From Carboxylicivirga taeanensis (GTDB taxonomy: Bacteria > Bacteroidota > Bacteroidia > Bacteroidales > Marinilabiliaceae): 64,000 nt of DNA. Of this stretch, positions 17,722-26,089 are shown piece by piece. The notes under the pieces are model-generated. The model saw nothing but the letters and a program-made list of their open reading frames with translations. It did no database searches and was not told the DNA's origin. Within the stretch, counting starts at the first letter, position 1. The number at the start of each line of letters is the position of its first letter. The stretch covers positions 186,001 through 250,000 of the forward strand of contig NZ_JBPUSJ010000005.1 in the NCBI RefSeq assembly GCF_051851475.1. Reading direction: 5' to 3'. Position numbers and translations under genes: made by a program.

Positions 17722-18339
17722 ATGAGTGATAAATTATATTTATATCCTGTATGGATCAGGGTTTGGCATGTTATTAATGCCTTGTGTTTTCTAGTACTCC
17801 TGGTATCCGGAATTAGCATGCAGTATTCTAATCCCGAATATCCATTGTTACCGTTTGATATTGCCGTGTCAAGTCATAATATCTCCGGTATTATTATTTT
17901 TATTGCCTATCTTTTCTTTTTGGCGGCCTTTGTAGTTACGTCCAATAAAAGGCACTATAAGATTGTATTTAAAGGACTGTCTCAGCGCTTATTTAAGCAG
18001 ATTAGCTATTATACCTTTGGGGTGTTTAAGGGAGAAAGTTCACCTTACCCAACAACCGAAATGGCTAAGTTTAACCCTCTGCAGCAAGTAACTTATGTAG
18101 GCGTTCTTTTTGTTTTGTATCCTATTTTAATTGCTACTGGTTTAGCTCTTATGTTTCCAGAGCTTATTATTGATAACTTCTTTGGTGTTGGCGGAACATT
18201 GTTGACCGCACTGCTGCATGCCAGTGCTGGCTTTTTGGCCAGTATGTTTCTGATTATACACTTGTATTTTGCCACCATGGGCGCGACAGTAAGTGCAAAT
18301 TTTAAGAGTATTTTAAACGGTTATCACGAATCTCATTAA
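17722..18339 (+). CDS. Di-heme b-type cytochrome, inner membrane
   Basis: A 205-residue protein with about four transmembrane segments (roughly 15-33, 53-73, 122-144, 159-184). Histidines at 16, 52, 166 and 180 sit near membrane faces in the way expected for two bis-His b hemes, as in the cytochrome b561 / formate dehydrogenase gamma / thiosulfate-reductase cytochrome b group. The opening VWIRVWHVINALCFLVLLVSG is the usual first-helix pattern (shown by its key residues W11, R13, H16 and G30). It would exchange electrons with the menaquinone pool and pass them to the heptaheme protein encoded just upstream. It starts one base after that gene's stop. Confidence 0.88.
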   Translation: MSDKLYLYPVWIRVWHVINALCFLVLLVSGISMQYSNPEYPLLPFDIAVSSHNISGIIIFIAYLFFLAAFVVTSNKRHYKIVFKGLSQRLFKQISYYTFGVFKGESSPYPTTEMAKFNPLQQVTYVGVLFVLYPILIATGLALMFPELIIDNFFGVGGTLLTALLHASAGFLASMFLIIHLYFATMGATVSANFKSILNGYHESH

Positions 18340-18342
18340 TAT

Positions 18343-19188
18343 ATGGATGATTTATCGAACATGAGAGGATACCTGAGAGGTATCCTCGTAACTTTGGGAC
18401 TTTTATTACTTGGTTATATTTTAAACCCACTATTGGGAACGCTTAAAATAGTGCAGCTCACCTGGCCACATAATTTGTACTTTATGGCATTGATTGGGGC
18501 AATTGGTTTGGCTGTTGGCATCATATCTGATTCCAATCCCGTTAAAATTTTAGTGAGTAAAACCATGCTTGTTCCGGCAAGCTTGTGTATAGGGGTATTT
18601 GGGGTGTTGTTGTTTGTTCAGCCACAAGGATATGATTCTATAGTTATGAATCGCCTCTTGGAAACCCCCGTTTTGTTTTTGTCGGCCTTTGTATTTTTTG
18701 CAGGAGGGGCTTATATCGGTTCGAATGCTGGCCGCTGGCGACACGAATGGTCAGGGATTATGTTGGTTCTAACAATGCTGTTGTTTGTATTTTCCACAGT
18801 TGTCGGACAGCATGATTATTACGATCTGAAAATGCGTATTGGCACCGACCGGGCCTTATTTGAGGCAGAAGATGCTGCAGGCGTGTTTTATCGCTTGCCT
18901 TTTGCGGTTAAGCTATTGAGTGACGATGCTCAGTTGGAAGCAGGAGGTGACGGCGCAGAGGAAACTTTGGTTCGTGTTTTTAATACCGTAAGTGATTATA
19001 AGGATGTTAGTTTGGCTAATGGGTTTCAGACAAAAGGCTGGGAGGTTAGTTTGATGGACGCAGCTATTTTAAATGAAACAACTGTTGAGCTGGCCGATGT
19101 GAATCTGGTTTTTGACCGCTGGATTGAGTTGAAGTACATTAGCCTTGTATTACTACTTATTAGTTTAGCAGTAAAGATAAAGTTCTAA
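18343..19188 (+). CDS. ResB-like membrane protein (hypothetical)
   Basis: A 281-residue protein with five N-terminal transmembrane segments (about 12-30, 46-62, 74-92, 109-127, 138-154), a soluble domain (155-262) and a last segment (264-280). The layout of a helix beginning RHEWSG, a periplasmic domain with RLPFAVKLL, then a final helix, recalls ResB/Ccs1, the cytochrome c assembly partner that presents heme. The similarity is by eye only and several ResB residues are not obvious. It lies 3 bases after the cytochrome b gene, the last of the operon. It may help mature or anchor the cytochromes, or be part of the electron-transfer complex itself. Confidence 0.6.
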   Translation: MDDLSNMRGYLRGILVTLGLLLLGYILNPLLGTLKIVQLTWPHNLYFMALIGAIGLAVGIISDSNPVKILVSKTMLVPASLCIGVFGVLLFVQPQGYDSIVMNRLLETPVLFLSAFVFFAGGAYIGSNAGRWRHEWSGIMLVLTMLLFVFSTVVGQHDYYDLKMRIGTDRALFEAEDAAGVFYRLPFAVKLLSDDAQLEAGGDGAEETLVRVFNTVSDYKDVSLANGFQTKGWEVSLMDAAILNETTVELADVNLVFDRWIELKYISLVLLLISLAVKIKF

Positions 19189-19207
19189 CTTTGGATAGAA
19201 GATAAAG

Positions 19208-19239
19208 AAAGGGGTAATCACATTGTGATTACCCCTTTT
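19208..19239. terminator. Bidirectional terminator, cytochrome operon / oxoamine synthase
   Basis: An almost perfect palindrome (AAAGGGGTAATCACA paired with TGTGATTACCCCTTT) between convergent genes. It gives A-runs and T-runs on both strands. Confidence 0.85.
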
Positions 19240-19260
19240 ATAATTTGTACTTATTGATGA

Positions 19261-20514
19261 TTAAAATACACTCGCTATTTTATCGCTTTTGTATTTTCCA
19301 TCCTTAAGTTTTTCCTGAACTTCGCGGAATGCCTTGATTGTGTAATCCACATCTTCCATTGTGTGAGCTGCTGTTGGAATAATACGAAGCATAATCTGGT
19401 CTTTTGGTATAACCGGATACACCACAATTGAGCAGAAGATATTGTAATTTTCACGCAAATCCATTGTCAGTTGGGTTGCTTCAGCTACGTTTCCTTCGAG
19501 GAAAACAGGTGTTACTGGCGACTCAGTATCTCCGAGGTTGAAACCAGCTTCCTTAAGTCCCGATTGAAGACGCTCAACTACCTTCCAAAGGTTCGTTTTG
19601 TGCTCAGGCTCATCGCGCAGCATTTCAAGGCGCTTAAGCGCTCCCATTACCATAGGCATAGGTAATGATTTTGCAAAAATCTGTGAACGTAAGTTGTAGC
19701 GTAAGTAGTTAACCACTTCTTCAGTACCAGCAACAAAACCTCCAATGCCAGCCATGGACTTGGCAAAAGTACTAAAGTGAACATCGATTTGGTCAGTTAC
19801 GCCAAAGTGTTCTGCAACACCAGCGCCTGTTTCACCCATTGTACCGAAGCCGTGTGCATCATCAACTAAAATACGGAAGTTGTACTTCTCTTTAAGTTTT
19901 ACAATACCAGTTAAGTTACCAAGGTCACCAGCCATACCAAATACACCTTCGGTAATCAATAGGATTCCACCTCCGGTTTCATTGGCTCGCTTAGTTGCAA
20001 ACTGAAGCATTTTTTCGCATTTGTCCATTTCATTGTGTGCAAATACGAAGCTCTTGCCTCCTTTGGCTTTGTGTAGGAAAATACCATCCATAATGCATGC
20101 ATGTGACTCAGAGTCATACACAATCACATCATTTCGGCTTACTAATGTGTCAATAATTGATACCATTCCCTGGTAGCCGTAGTTAAGCAGGTAAGCATCT
20201 TCTTTACCTACAAATTCAGCTAGCTGAGATTCCAACTCTTCGTGCTTGCTGGTATGACCAGACATCATTCGTGCACCCATTGGGTAGGCCATTCCGTATT
20301 CTGCTGCAGCATCAGCATCCGCTTTGCGTACTGCCGGGTGGTTAGCTAACCCAAGGTAGTTGTTTAAACTCCAAGTAAGTACTTCTTTTCCACGGAATTT
20401 CATCTTTGGGCTTATTTCGCCTTCCAACTTTGGAAACATAAAATAACCGTGTGCTTCCTTACCATATTGCCCAAGGGGGCCCATATGTACTTTTATTTTA
20501 TCGAAAATATCCAC
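19261..20514 (-). CDS. Alpha-oxoamine synthase: serine palmitoyltransferase or cysteate acyltransferase
   Basis: A 417-residue PLP enzyme that joins an amino acid to an acyl thioester with loss of CO2, the first step of sphingolipid or sulfonolipid (capnine) formation in Bacteroidota. The PLP-binding lysine is Lys252 in TFAKSMAG, the ring-stacking His is His138 (ESHAC), and DDAHGFG (218-224) is the aspartate-bearing motif. Members with the opening GPLGQYGKEAHGYFMFPKLEG form a clade in Flavobacteria and Bacteroidia annotated as serine palmitoyltransferase, 2-amino-3-ketobutyrate CoA ligase or BioF; cysteate-using CapA/SulA-type enzymes are also close. Substrate cannot be decided by eye. It has its own promoter and terminator. 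A full aminotransferase role is excluded by fold. Confidence 0.82.
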   Translation of the reverse strand: MDIFDKIKVHMGPLGQYGKEAHGYFMFPKLEGEISPKMKFRGKEVLTWSLNNYLGLANHPAVRKADADAAAEYGMAYPMGARMMSGHTSKHEELESQLAEFVGKEDAYLLNYGYQGMVSIIDTLVSRNDVIVYDSESHACIMDGIFLHKAKGGKSFVFAHNEMDKCEKMLQFATKRANETGGGILLITEGVFGMAGDLGNLTGIVKLKEKYNFRILVDDAHGFGTMGETGAGVAEHFGVTDQIDVHFSTFAKSMAGIGGFVAGTEEVVNYLRYNLRSQIFAKSLPMPMVMGALKRLEMLRDEPEHKTNLWKVVERLQSGLKEAGFNLGDTESPVTPVFLEGNVAEATQLTMDLRENYNIFCSIVVYPVIPKDQIMLRIIPTAAHTMEDVDYTIKAFREVQEKLKDGKYKSDKIASVF

Positions 20515-20541
20515 TATACTGAGCTTTTAAAATTTTCGCTG

Positions 20542-20549
20542 CAAATGTA
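20542..20549 (-). promoter_or_regulatory. -7 promoter element of the oxoamine synthase gene
   Basis: On the minus strand TACATTTG fits TAnnTTTG exactly. Transcription would start near 20537, giving a leader of about 22 bases. No -33 match is obvious. Confidence 0.5.
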
Positions 20550-20775
20550 ATGTTTTTCCTTATCTTTTTGAAGGAAACCTAATTAAAAAAGGAAAGTCCC
20601 AGTGTCAGGTCGTATTATCATCAAGAAGAGTTGTGATTAACGTTCAGGCGGATAGGATATTGTGTGCATTTGCGCTGTGATGGTCATTTTTCAAGCTTTT
20701 GCATTCATTGGTTGAGAAAATATAAATATTTGTAGGTGCAAATATTTGTGCTTGTTGATAATATCGGGTTCGGGG
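20550..20775. other. Gene-free divergent region
   Basis: The gap between the oxoamine synthase start and bamD is 369 bases. Apart from the two opposite promoters, I see no open reading frame, tRNA, strong hairpin or repeated motif here. Confidence 0.6.
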
Positions 20776-20806
20776 TTGTGTGGTTAAAAGGTAAAGATTA
20801 TCTTTG
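20776..20806 (+). promoter_or_regulatory. Bacteroidota-type promoter of the bamD operon
   Basis: TTG at 20776-20778 and TATCTTTG at 20799-20806 (a perfect TAnnTTTG) are 20 bases apart. The leader to the bamD ATG would be about 73 bases. Confidence 0.65.
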
Positions 20807-20883
20807 CACGTTGTAAATGAGTTTAAAGGTTAACCTTCATCTCAAAACAACATTTTTTTTGGAATCGTAATAATCTCAGATAT

Positions 20884-21717
20884 ATGAAGTTGAAATACTT
20901 ATTGTTGATCGTTGCCGTACTTGGGCTGTTGAGTACCAGCTGTAGTAAATATCAGAAACTGCTTAAGAGCCAGGATTATGAGCTATGGTACGAAGAGGCG
21001 ATAAAGTATTATGAACAAGAAGATTATACGCGTGCAGCAACGCTTCTGGGGCAGTTGGTAACTATCTACAGAGGTACTGATAAATCGGAGGAGATTAATT
21101 ATGTGTACGCTAACTGTTTATATGGATTAAGTGATTACCTGACTGCAGGTCACTATTTTAGGGAGTATGTAAAAAACTTTCCGGCTGGAGATTATGCCGA
21201 AGAGTGTCAGTATATGAGTGCTTATTGCTATTACATGCGTTCCCCAAAGCCTCGTTTGGACCAAACAACAACGGAGGAGGCTATACAGGAATTTCAGCTA
21301 TTCATTAATATGTATCCGAATAGCGCCAGGGTCGATGAATCTACCCGCCTGATGGATGAACTGCGTGATAAATTGGTGTTTAAGTCTTACCTGAATGCTA
21401 AGTTATATTATAATTTGGGTGATTATTTAGGCAATAACTATCAATCGGCTGTTATCGCTGCTCAAAATAGTCTGAAAGATTTTCCGGATACAAAGTACAG
21501 GGAGGAGTTATCTTTTCTGATTTTGGAATCGAAATATATTCAGGCAGTAAATAGCGTTGAAGAGAAGAAAGAAACGCGAGTGCGTGACACCATGGATGAA
21601 TACTATTCGTTCATCAATGAATTTCCGGAAGGTAAATTCCGGAAAAAAGCTGATCGGATATTTGAGGATACCGATGAGATGTTAAAAGTTTATAGTAAAG
21701 AAGTTGCAGTAAATTAA
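20884..21717 (+). CDS. bamD: Outer membrane protein assembly factor BamD
   Basis: A lipoprotein of the BAM complex that inserts beta-barrels into the outer membrane. The signal peptide ends LLSTSC (Cys20). The body (about 30-260) is a series of TPR-like helix pairs; recognisable blocks are YYEQEDYTRAATLLGQL, YVKNFPAGDYAEECQYMSA and the EELSFLILESKY segment, each ending in a hydrophobic/aromatic pattern. The length of 277 fits Bacteroidota BamD. It lies ten bases before rpoZ in the conserved Bacteroidota gene order bamD-rpoZ-coaBC-DUF4835-recN. Confidence 0.92.
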   Translation: MKLKYLLLIVAVLGLLSTSCSKYQKLLKSQDYELWYEEAIKYYEQEDYTRAATLLGQLVTIYRGTDKSEEINYVYANCLYGLSDYLTAGHYFREYVKNFPAGDYAEECQYMSAYCYYMRSPKPRLDQTTTEEAIQEFQLFINMYPNSARVDESTRLMDELRDKLVFKSYLNAKLYYNLGDYLGNNYQSAVIAAQNSLKDFPDTKYREELSFLILESKYIQAVNSVEEKKETRVRDTMDEYYSFINEFPEGKFRKKADRIFEDTDEMLKVYSKEVAVN

Positions 21718-21727
21718 AAGTGATCAT

Positions 21728-22069
21728 ATGTCAATCGACTACAAAAAAACAAACGCACCGGTATCAACCGTAACTTGGGATAAAAACGTTTTATCAGAGC
21801 CAACCGGTAATATCTACGAATCTATCGTAGTTTTGGGGAAACGTGCTAATCAGATCAGCTCTGAAATGAAAGAGGAGTTGAATAAAAAGCTTCAGGAGTT
21901 TGCCTCTTATACCGATAATTTGGAAGAGGTTTTTGAAAATCGTGAGCAGATAGAGATTTCACGTTTCTATGAGCGCTTACCAAAGGCTGTTTGTATTGCT
22001 ACGCAAGAGTTTGTTGAAGGGAATGTTTACCATCGTAACCCTGAAAAGGACGGCAGCGAAGAGTTGTAG
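21728..22069 (+). CDS. rpoZ: DNA-directed RNA polymerase subunit omega
   Basis: A 113-residue small subunit that binds the beta-prime C-terminus and helps RNA polymerase assembly. The Bacteroidota form starts DYKKTNAPVSTVTWD and continues with TGNIYESIVVLGKRANQIS, equivalent to the conserved omega segment around the RxxQ contact. The C-terminal part (FYERLPKAVCIATQEFVEGN) matches clade members. It is followed by 102 bases without a terminator before coaBC. Confidence 0.85.
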   Translation: MSIDYKKTNAPVSTVTWDKNVLSEPTGNIYESIVVLGKRANQISSEMKEELNKKLQEFASYTDNLEEVFENREQIEISRFYERLPKAVCIATQEFVEGNVYHRNPEKDGSEEL

Positions 22070-22171
22070 AACAAGCGCGATGTGGGCTTGTTTAGAGGTT
22101 AAAAAAAGATTAATATAATAAAAGGTAAAGGAGGATGGTATTTTCTCTTTTATCTTTTTTTATTTTTGACT

Positions 22172-23377
22172 ATGCTAAAAGGAAAAAAGTTTATTCTTGG
22201 AATATCAGGTGGTATTGCAGCCTATAAGTGTGCTGCACTTACTCGTTTGCTTGTAAAAGAGGGGGCTGAGGTGCAGGTTATTATGACGAAACTGGCGAAG
22301 GAGTTTATCACGCCATTGACGATGGCAACTTTATCCAAGCGACCAATTTTAGTTGACTTTTTTAATCCCGAAAATGGCGACTGGAACAGCCATGTTGATA
22401 GTGGCCTGTGGGCTGACGCCATGATTGTTGCGCCGGCAACAGCAAATACAATGGGTAAGATGGCCAATGGAGTGGCTGATAACTTGCTCATCACAACATA
22501 CCTGTCTGCCCGATGCCCTGTTTTTGTGGCACCCACCATGGATTTGGATATGTACCAGCATCCATCAACGCGTCGCAACATGGACACACTGCGTTCATAC
22601 GGAAATCACCTGATTGAACCAAACGCTGGTGAGTTGGCGAGTGGCTTAATTGGAAAAGGACGAATGGCTGAACCAGAAGAAATTGTGGCGGCTTTAAAGC
22701 ACTTTTTTAATCAGGACAACCGCCCGCAATTGAAGGGTAGGAAAATACTCGTTTCGGCCGGACCGACTCATGAAAAGATTGATCCCGTGCGCTTTATCGG
22801 TAACTATTCATCGGGCAAAATGGGGTATGCCATTGCCGAGGAGTTGGCAAGGCGAGGGGCAGAGGTTACGCTCGTGAGTGGTCCCACCACTTTATCGGCA
22901 GATCATCCGAACATCAAGCGGATTGATGTTACGAGTGCAAAGGAGATGCTGAACGCCTGCGAGAAAGAGTTTGAGCAGGTTGACGGTGCCATTATGTCTG
23001 CTGCGGTAGCAGATTATACTCCCGTAAGCCCAGCTAATGAAAAAATGAAGCGGACGTCCAACGAACTGTCTATCCATTTAGAAGCAACGGTTGATATTGC
23101 TGCGGCTTTGGGGACAAAGAAAATGGCTGGTCAGGTGTTGGTTGGTTTTGCCTTGGAAACGCACGATGCCGTTCAAAATGCCAACAAAAAGCTTATAAAG
23201 AAAAACCTCGACTTTATTGTTTTAAATAGTCTGGCCGATGAAGGGGCAGGTTTTAATTCCGACACAAATAAGATTACCATTATCGATAAGGATAATAAGC
23301 TGAAGGAATTTGCGTTAAAGTCTAAGAAAGAGGTGGCCTGTGATATTATCGATGAGTTGGCGATTTATTTTAAATAG
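22172..23377 (+). CDS. coaBC: Bifunctional phosphopantothenoylcysteine decarboxylase / phosphopantothenate-cysteine ligase
   Basis: A 401-residue coenzyme A biosynthesis enzyme that first adds cysteine to 4'-phosphopantothenate (CoaB) and then decarboxylates it (CoaC, FMN). The N-terminal flavodoxin-like domain (about 1-185) starts GISGGIAAYKCAAL and has HVDSGLWADAMIVAPATANT. The PxMNxxM motif reads PTMDLDMY and the loop that usually carries the catalytic Cys reads LASGLIGKGRMAEP, so both hallmark residues differ. The ligase domain (about 190-401) has SAGPTHEKIDPVRFIGNYSS and SAAVADYTP. The ATG at 22172 is used. The substitutions may be a lineage variant; a non-canonical CoaC cannot be excluded. 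Confidence 0.9.
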   Translation: MLKGKKFILGISGGIAAYKCAALTRLLVKEGAEVQVIMTKLAKEFITPLTMATLSKRPILVDFFNPENGDWNSHVDSGLWADAMIVAPATANTMGKMANGVADNLLITTYLSARCPVFVAPTMDLDMYQHPSTRRNMDTLRSYGNHLIEPNAGELASGLIGKGRMAEPEEIVAALKHFFNQDNRPQLKGRKILVSAGPTHEKIDPVRFIGNYSSGKMGYAIAEELARRGAEVTLVSGPTTLSADHPNIKRIDVTSAKEMLNACEKEFEQVDGAIMSAAVADYTPVSPANEKMKRTSNELSIHLEATVDIAAALGTKKMAGQVLVGFALETHDAVQNANKKLIKKNLDFIVLNSLADEGAGFNSDTNKITIIDKDNKLKEFALKSKKEVACDIIDELAIYFK

Positions 23378-23405
23378 TTACAGGTTAACGTAAGCATTCA
23401 GCATT

Positions 23406-24302
23406 ATGAGATATTACATCACTGTTCTTCTGATTATTTCAGCTTTGGCGCTTCAAGCGCAGGAGTTTCAATGTGCCGTACAGGTTGTTTCACCACAAAT
23501 ACAAAGCACCAATAAAAAGGTGTTTGAAACCCTGCAAACAGCCATTATGGAGTTTATGAATAATCAGAAATGGACCAATGATAAGTTTGCGCCTGAAGAA
23601 CGCATAGATTGTAATATCATGATTAATGTGTCCGAAATGATATCGATTGATGAGTTTAAAGGCTCTTTTCAGATTCAGGCCCGACGTCCGGTGTACGGAA
23701 GTAATTATTACACCGTACTGTTTAATCACCAGGATCAGGATTTTCATTTTAAATATGTTGAGTTTGAGCCTTTAGTGTATAATCCCAATAATTTTGAATC
23801 TAACTTAGTTGCTGTGCTGGCCTATTATGCCAACGTGGTTTTGGGGCTCGATTATGATTCTTTTAGTAATAATGGGGGAACTCCATTTTTTCAGGAAGCT
23901 GAACGGATTGTTAATCGGGCGCAAGGAGCCCGCGAATCGGGCTGGAAATCATTCGAAAGCCAGCGTAACCGGTATTGGCTCGTAGAGAATATTCTCAACG
24001 AATACCATCGGCCACTGCGTCAGTGTATGTATCAGTACCATCGCAAGGGACTCGATGTAATGAGTGATAAACCCGAAGATGGAAGAGCGGAGATTGCCAA
24101 AGCGTTGGAGCTTACCCGCAAGGTGCATCGCCAGCGGCCTAGTTCGTTTTTTACTCAGGTGTTTTTTACTGCCAAGTCCGATGAGTTGGTAAAAATCTTT
24201 GAGGAATCCTTTTCCATGGAAAAGGGACGGGTGGTTGAGTTGTTGCAGGAGGTTGATCCTGCTAATAATAAGAAGTACGAAAAGATATTATCATCAAAGT
24301 AA
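23406..24302 (+). CDS. DUF4835-family secreted protein (linked to type IX secretion as PorD by some annotations)
   Basis: A 298-residue protein with a signal peptide (about 1-18, ending LQAQ). No transmembrane or catalytic motif is obvious; strands with motifs such as FQIQARRPVYGSNYYTVLFN and YYANVVLGLDYDSFSNNG are typical of the family, which is always found in Bacteroidota between coaBC and recN. Current databases name members PorD, a type IX secretion protein, but I cannot verify that function from sequence. It starts 28 bases after coaBC and ends one base before the recN start. Confidence 0.85.
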   Translation: MRYYITVLLIISALALQAQEFQCAVQVVSPQIQSTNKKVFETLQTAIMEFMNNQKWTNDKFAPEERIDCNIMINVSEMISIDEFKGSFQIQARRPVYGSNYYTVLFNHQDQDFHFKYVEFEPLVYNPNNFESNLVAVLAYYANVVLGLDYDSFSNNGGTPFFQEAERIVNRAQGARESGWKSFESQRNRYWLVENILNEYHRPLRQCMYQYHRKGLDVMSDKPEDGRAEIAKALELTRKVHRQRPSSFFTQVFFTAKSDELVKIFEESFSMEKGRVVELLQEVDPANNKKYEKILSSK

Positions 24303-24303
24303 T

Positions 24304-25959
24304 ATGCTCAAGTCATTATCTATTTCCAATTACGCCCTTATCGATAAGGTGAATATCTTATTCGACAGCGGTTTATCTGTAATCACTGGTGAAACCGGTG
24401 CTGGTAAATCTGTATTGCTGGGCGCGTTGTCGCTTATTTTGGGTCAACGCAGCGACACTAATGTGCTGCTCGATAAAGACCAGAAGTGCGTCGTTGAAGG
24501 CGAGTTTTATATTGGCAATTATGGGTTAATTGAGAGCTTCCGGGAAAATGATGTTGATTATGATGAGGTAACCATCATTCGGAGGGAGTTATTGCCGTCA
24601 GGCAAATCGAGGGCTTTTGTTAACGACACACCCGTTACTTTGGCCTTTCTGAAAAATATTAGTGCCCATCTCATTGATGTTCATTCGCAGCATCAAAACT
24701 TACTGCTTGATGACAGTGGTTTTCACATGATGGTGGTAGATACTTTGGCCGATAACAAAGCATTACTGGCCGATTACAAACGTCAGTTTGATGCCTATAA
24801 AGCTTTGCAGAAAGCCATTGATGTGATGATTACTGAAAATGACAAGCAGAAAGCCGATTTGGATTATATGCAGTTTCAGTTTGAGCAGTTGAATAGCGCA
24901 GCTTTAAAAGCTGGCGAGCAGGCTGAACTGGAGCAGTCATTGCAGCAATTGTCTCATGCAGAAGAGATAAAAATTAATCTGGTTGAGGTCGTGAATCATC
25001 TGGGACAGGAACCAGCACCCATTATTGATTTGTTGGCAGATTCGGTAAATAAGCTGGGGCGTATTGCCAACTACTTGCCCGATGGTGAAGAGTTGATTCA
25101 GCGTTTGGAATCGGCACGAATTGATTTGAAAGATTTAGCAGAGGATTTAGAGGCCCGCTCAGAGGATTTGGACTATAATCCGGAGCAGATTCAACAGGTG
25201 CAGGAGCGCCTCGATTTAATATATAGCTTGCAGCAAAAGCACCACGTGGAGACGGTGGAGGAGTTGATAGGTCTGAAAGATGAGCTGCAGCAGAATATTG
25301 ATAAAGTGAACTTCTTTGACGATGAGCTGAATGCTAAAAAGGAGGAGTTGCAGATAATGGAAACGCAGCTGGATAAAGCTTGTAAAACTATTACCAAAAG
25401 TCGCACAAAGGTTTTCGATGTGGTGAAAACCAACATTGAAAAGCAATTGCAAATACTTGGTATTCCACATGCCAATTTTGTGATTCAACACAATGTGAGC
25501 AATCATTTTACGGCTGATGGGAAGGATGAAATTGAGTTTCTTTTTGCCGGCAATAAAGGCGGACAACCAGCACCAATCAATAAAGTAGCGTCCGGTGGTG
25601 AAATATCGCGCGTAATGCTGTCTATCAAATCACTTTTATCAGCATCCAAAGGCCTGCCTACCATTATTTTTGATGAAATTGACACAGGTGTGTCGGGAGA
25701 AGTGGCTGATCAAATGGGGGGCATTATGTCGCAGATGGGCCAGTCCATGCAGGTGATTAGTATTACTCACTTGCCACAGATTGCCGTAAAAGGGAATCAT
25801 CATTTTAAAGTTTATAAAACCGACGAAGCCGAAAAAACTATTTCAAATATTAGAAAACTATCACACGAAGATCGCGTAGTAGAAGTAGCTAAAATGCTAA
25901 GTGGCGCCATACTGTCAGATGCAGCCATCGAAAATGCGCGCTCATTATTGAATAACTAA
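24304..25959 (+). CDS. recN: DNA repair protein RecN
   Basis: A 551-residue SMC-like ATPase that binds and tethers broken DNA during recombinational repair. Walker A is GETGAGKSVLLGAL near the N-terminus (about residue 31), the long middle (about 150-370) is a coiled-coil rich in Gln, Leu and Glu, and Walker B with the switch is TIIFDEIDTGVSG followed by ITHLPQIA. The ABC signature reads ASGGEISRVMLSI. ATG at 24304 is used; the reading frame opens 105 bases earlier but within the DUF4835 gene. It ends the bamD operon. Confidence 0.95.
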   Translation: MLKSLSISNYALIDKVNILFDSGLSVITGETGAGKSVLLGALSLILGQRSDTNVLLDKDQKCVVEGEFYIGNYGLIESFRENDVDYDEVTIIRRELLPSGKSRAFVNDTPVTLAFLKNISAHLIDVHSQHQNLLLDDSGFHMMVVDTLADNKALLADYKRQFDAYKALQKAIDVMITENDKQKADLDYMQFQFEQLNSAALKAGEQAELEQSLQQLSHAEEIKINLVEVVNHLGQEPAPIIDLLADSVNKLGRIANYLPDGEELIQRLESARIDLKDLAEDLEARSEDLDYNPEQIQQVQERLDLIYSLQQKHHVETVEELIGLKDELQQNIDKVNFFDDELNAKKEELQIMETQLDKACKTITKSRTKVFDVVKTNIEKQLQILGIPHANFVIQHNVSNHFTADGKDEIEFLFAGNKGGQPAPINKVASGGEISRVMLSIKSLLSASKGLPTIIFDEIDTGVSGEVADQMGGIMSQMGQSMQVISITHLPQIAVKGNHHFKVYKTDEAEKTISNIRKLSHEDRVVEVAKMLSGAILSDAAIENARSLLNN

Positions 25960-26038
25960 TCAGCAATTTATAACTTAAAAGAACCTTTTTTATAATTGAT
26001 TGTTTAAAAGGGTTAGTACAGATTATTAACATTGAAAC

Positions 26039-26068
26039 TTGTGTTGTGCAACATATGCAGTATATTTG
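26039..26068 (+). promoter_or_regulatory. Bacteroidota-type promoter of fabI
   Basis: TTG at 26039-26041 and TATATTTG at 26061-26068 are 19 bases apart, the preferred spacing. The leader would be about 17 bases. Confidence 0.75.
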
Positions 26069-26089
26069 TGCGCTCAAAATTAAATTAAT

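Noticed and set aside
20550..20775. Small gene in the bamD upstream gap
   Set aside because: No open frame with a convincing start or any pattern; only two promoters are supported.
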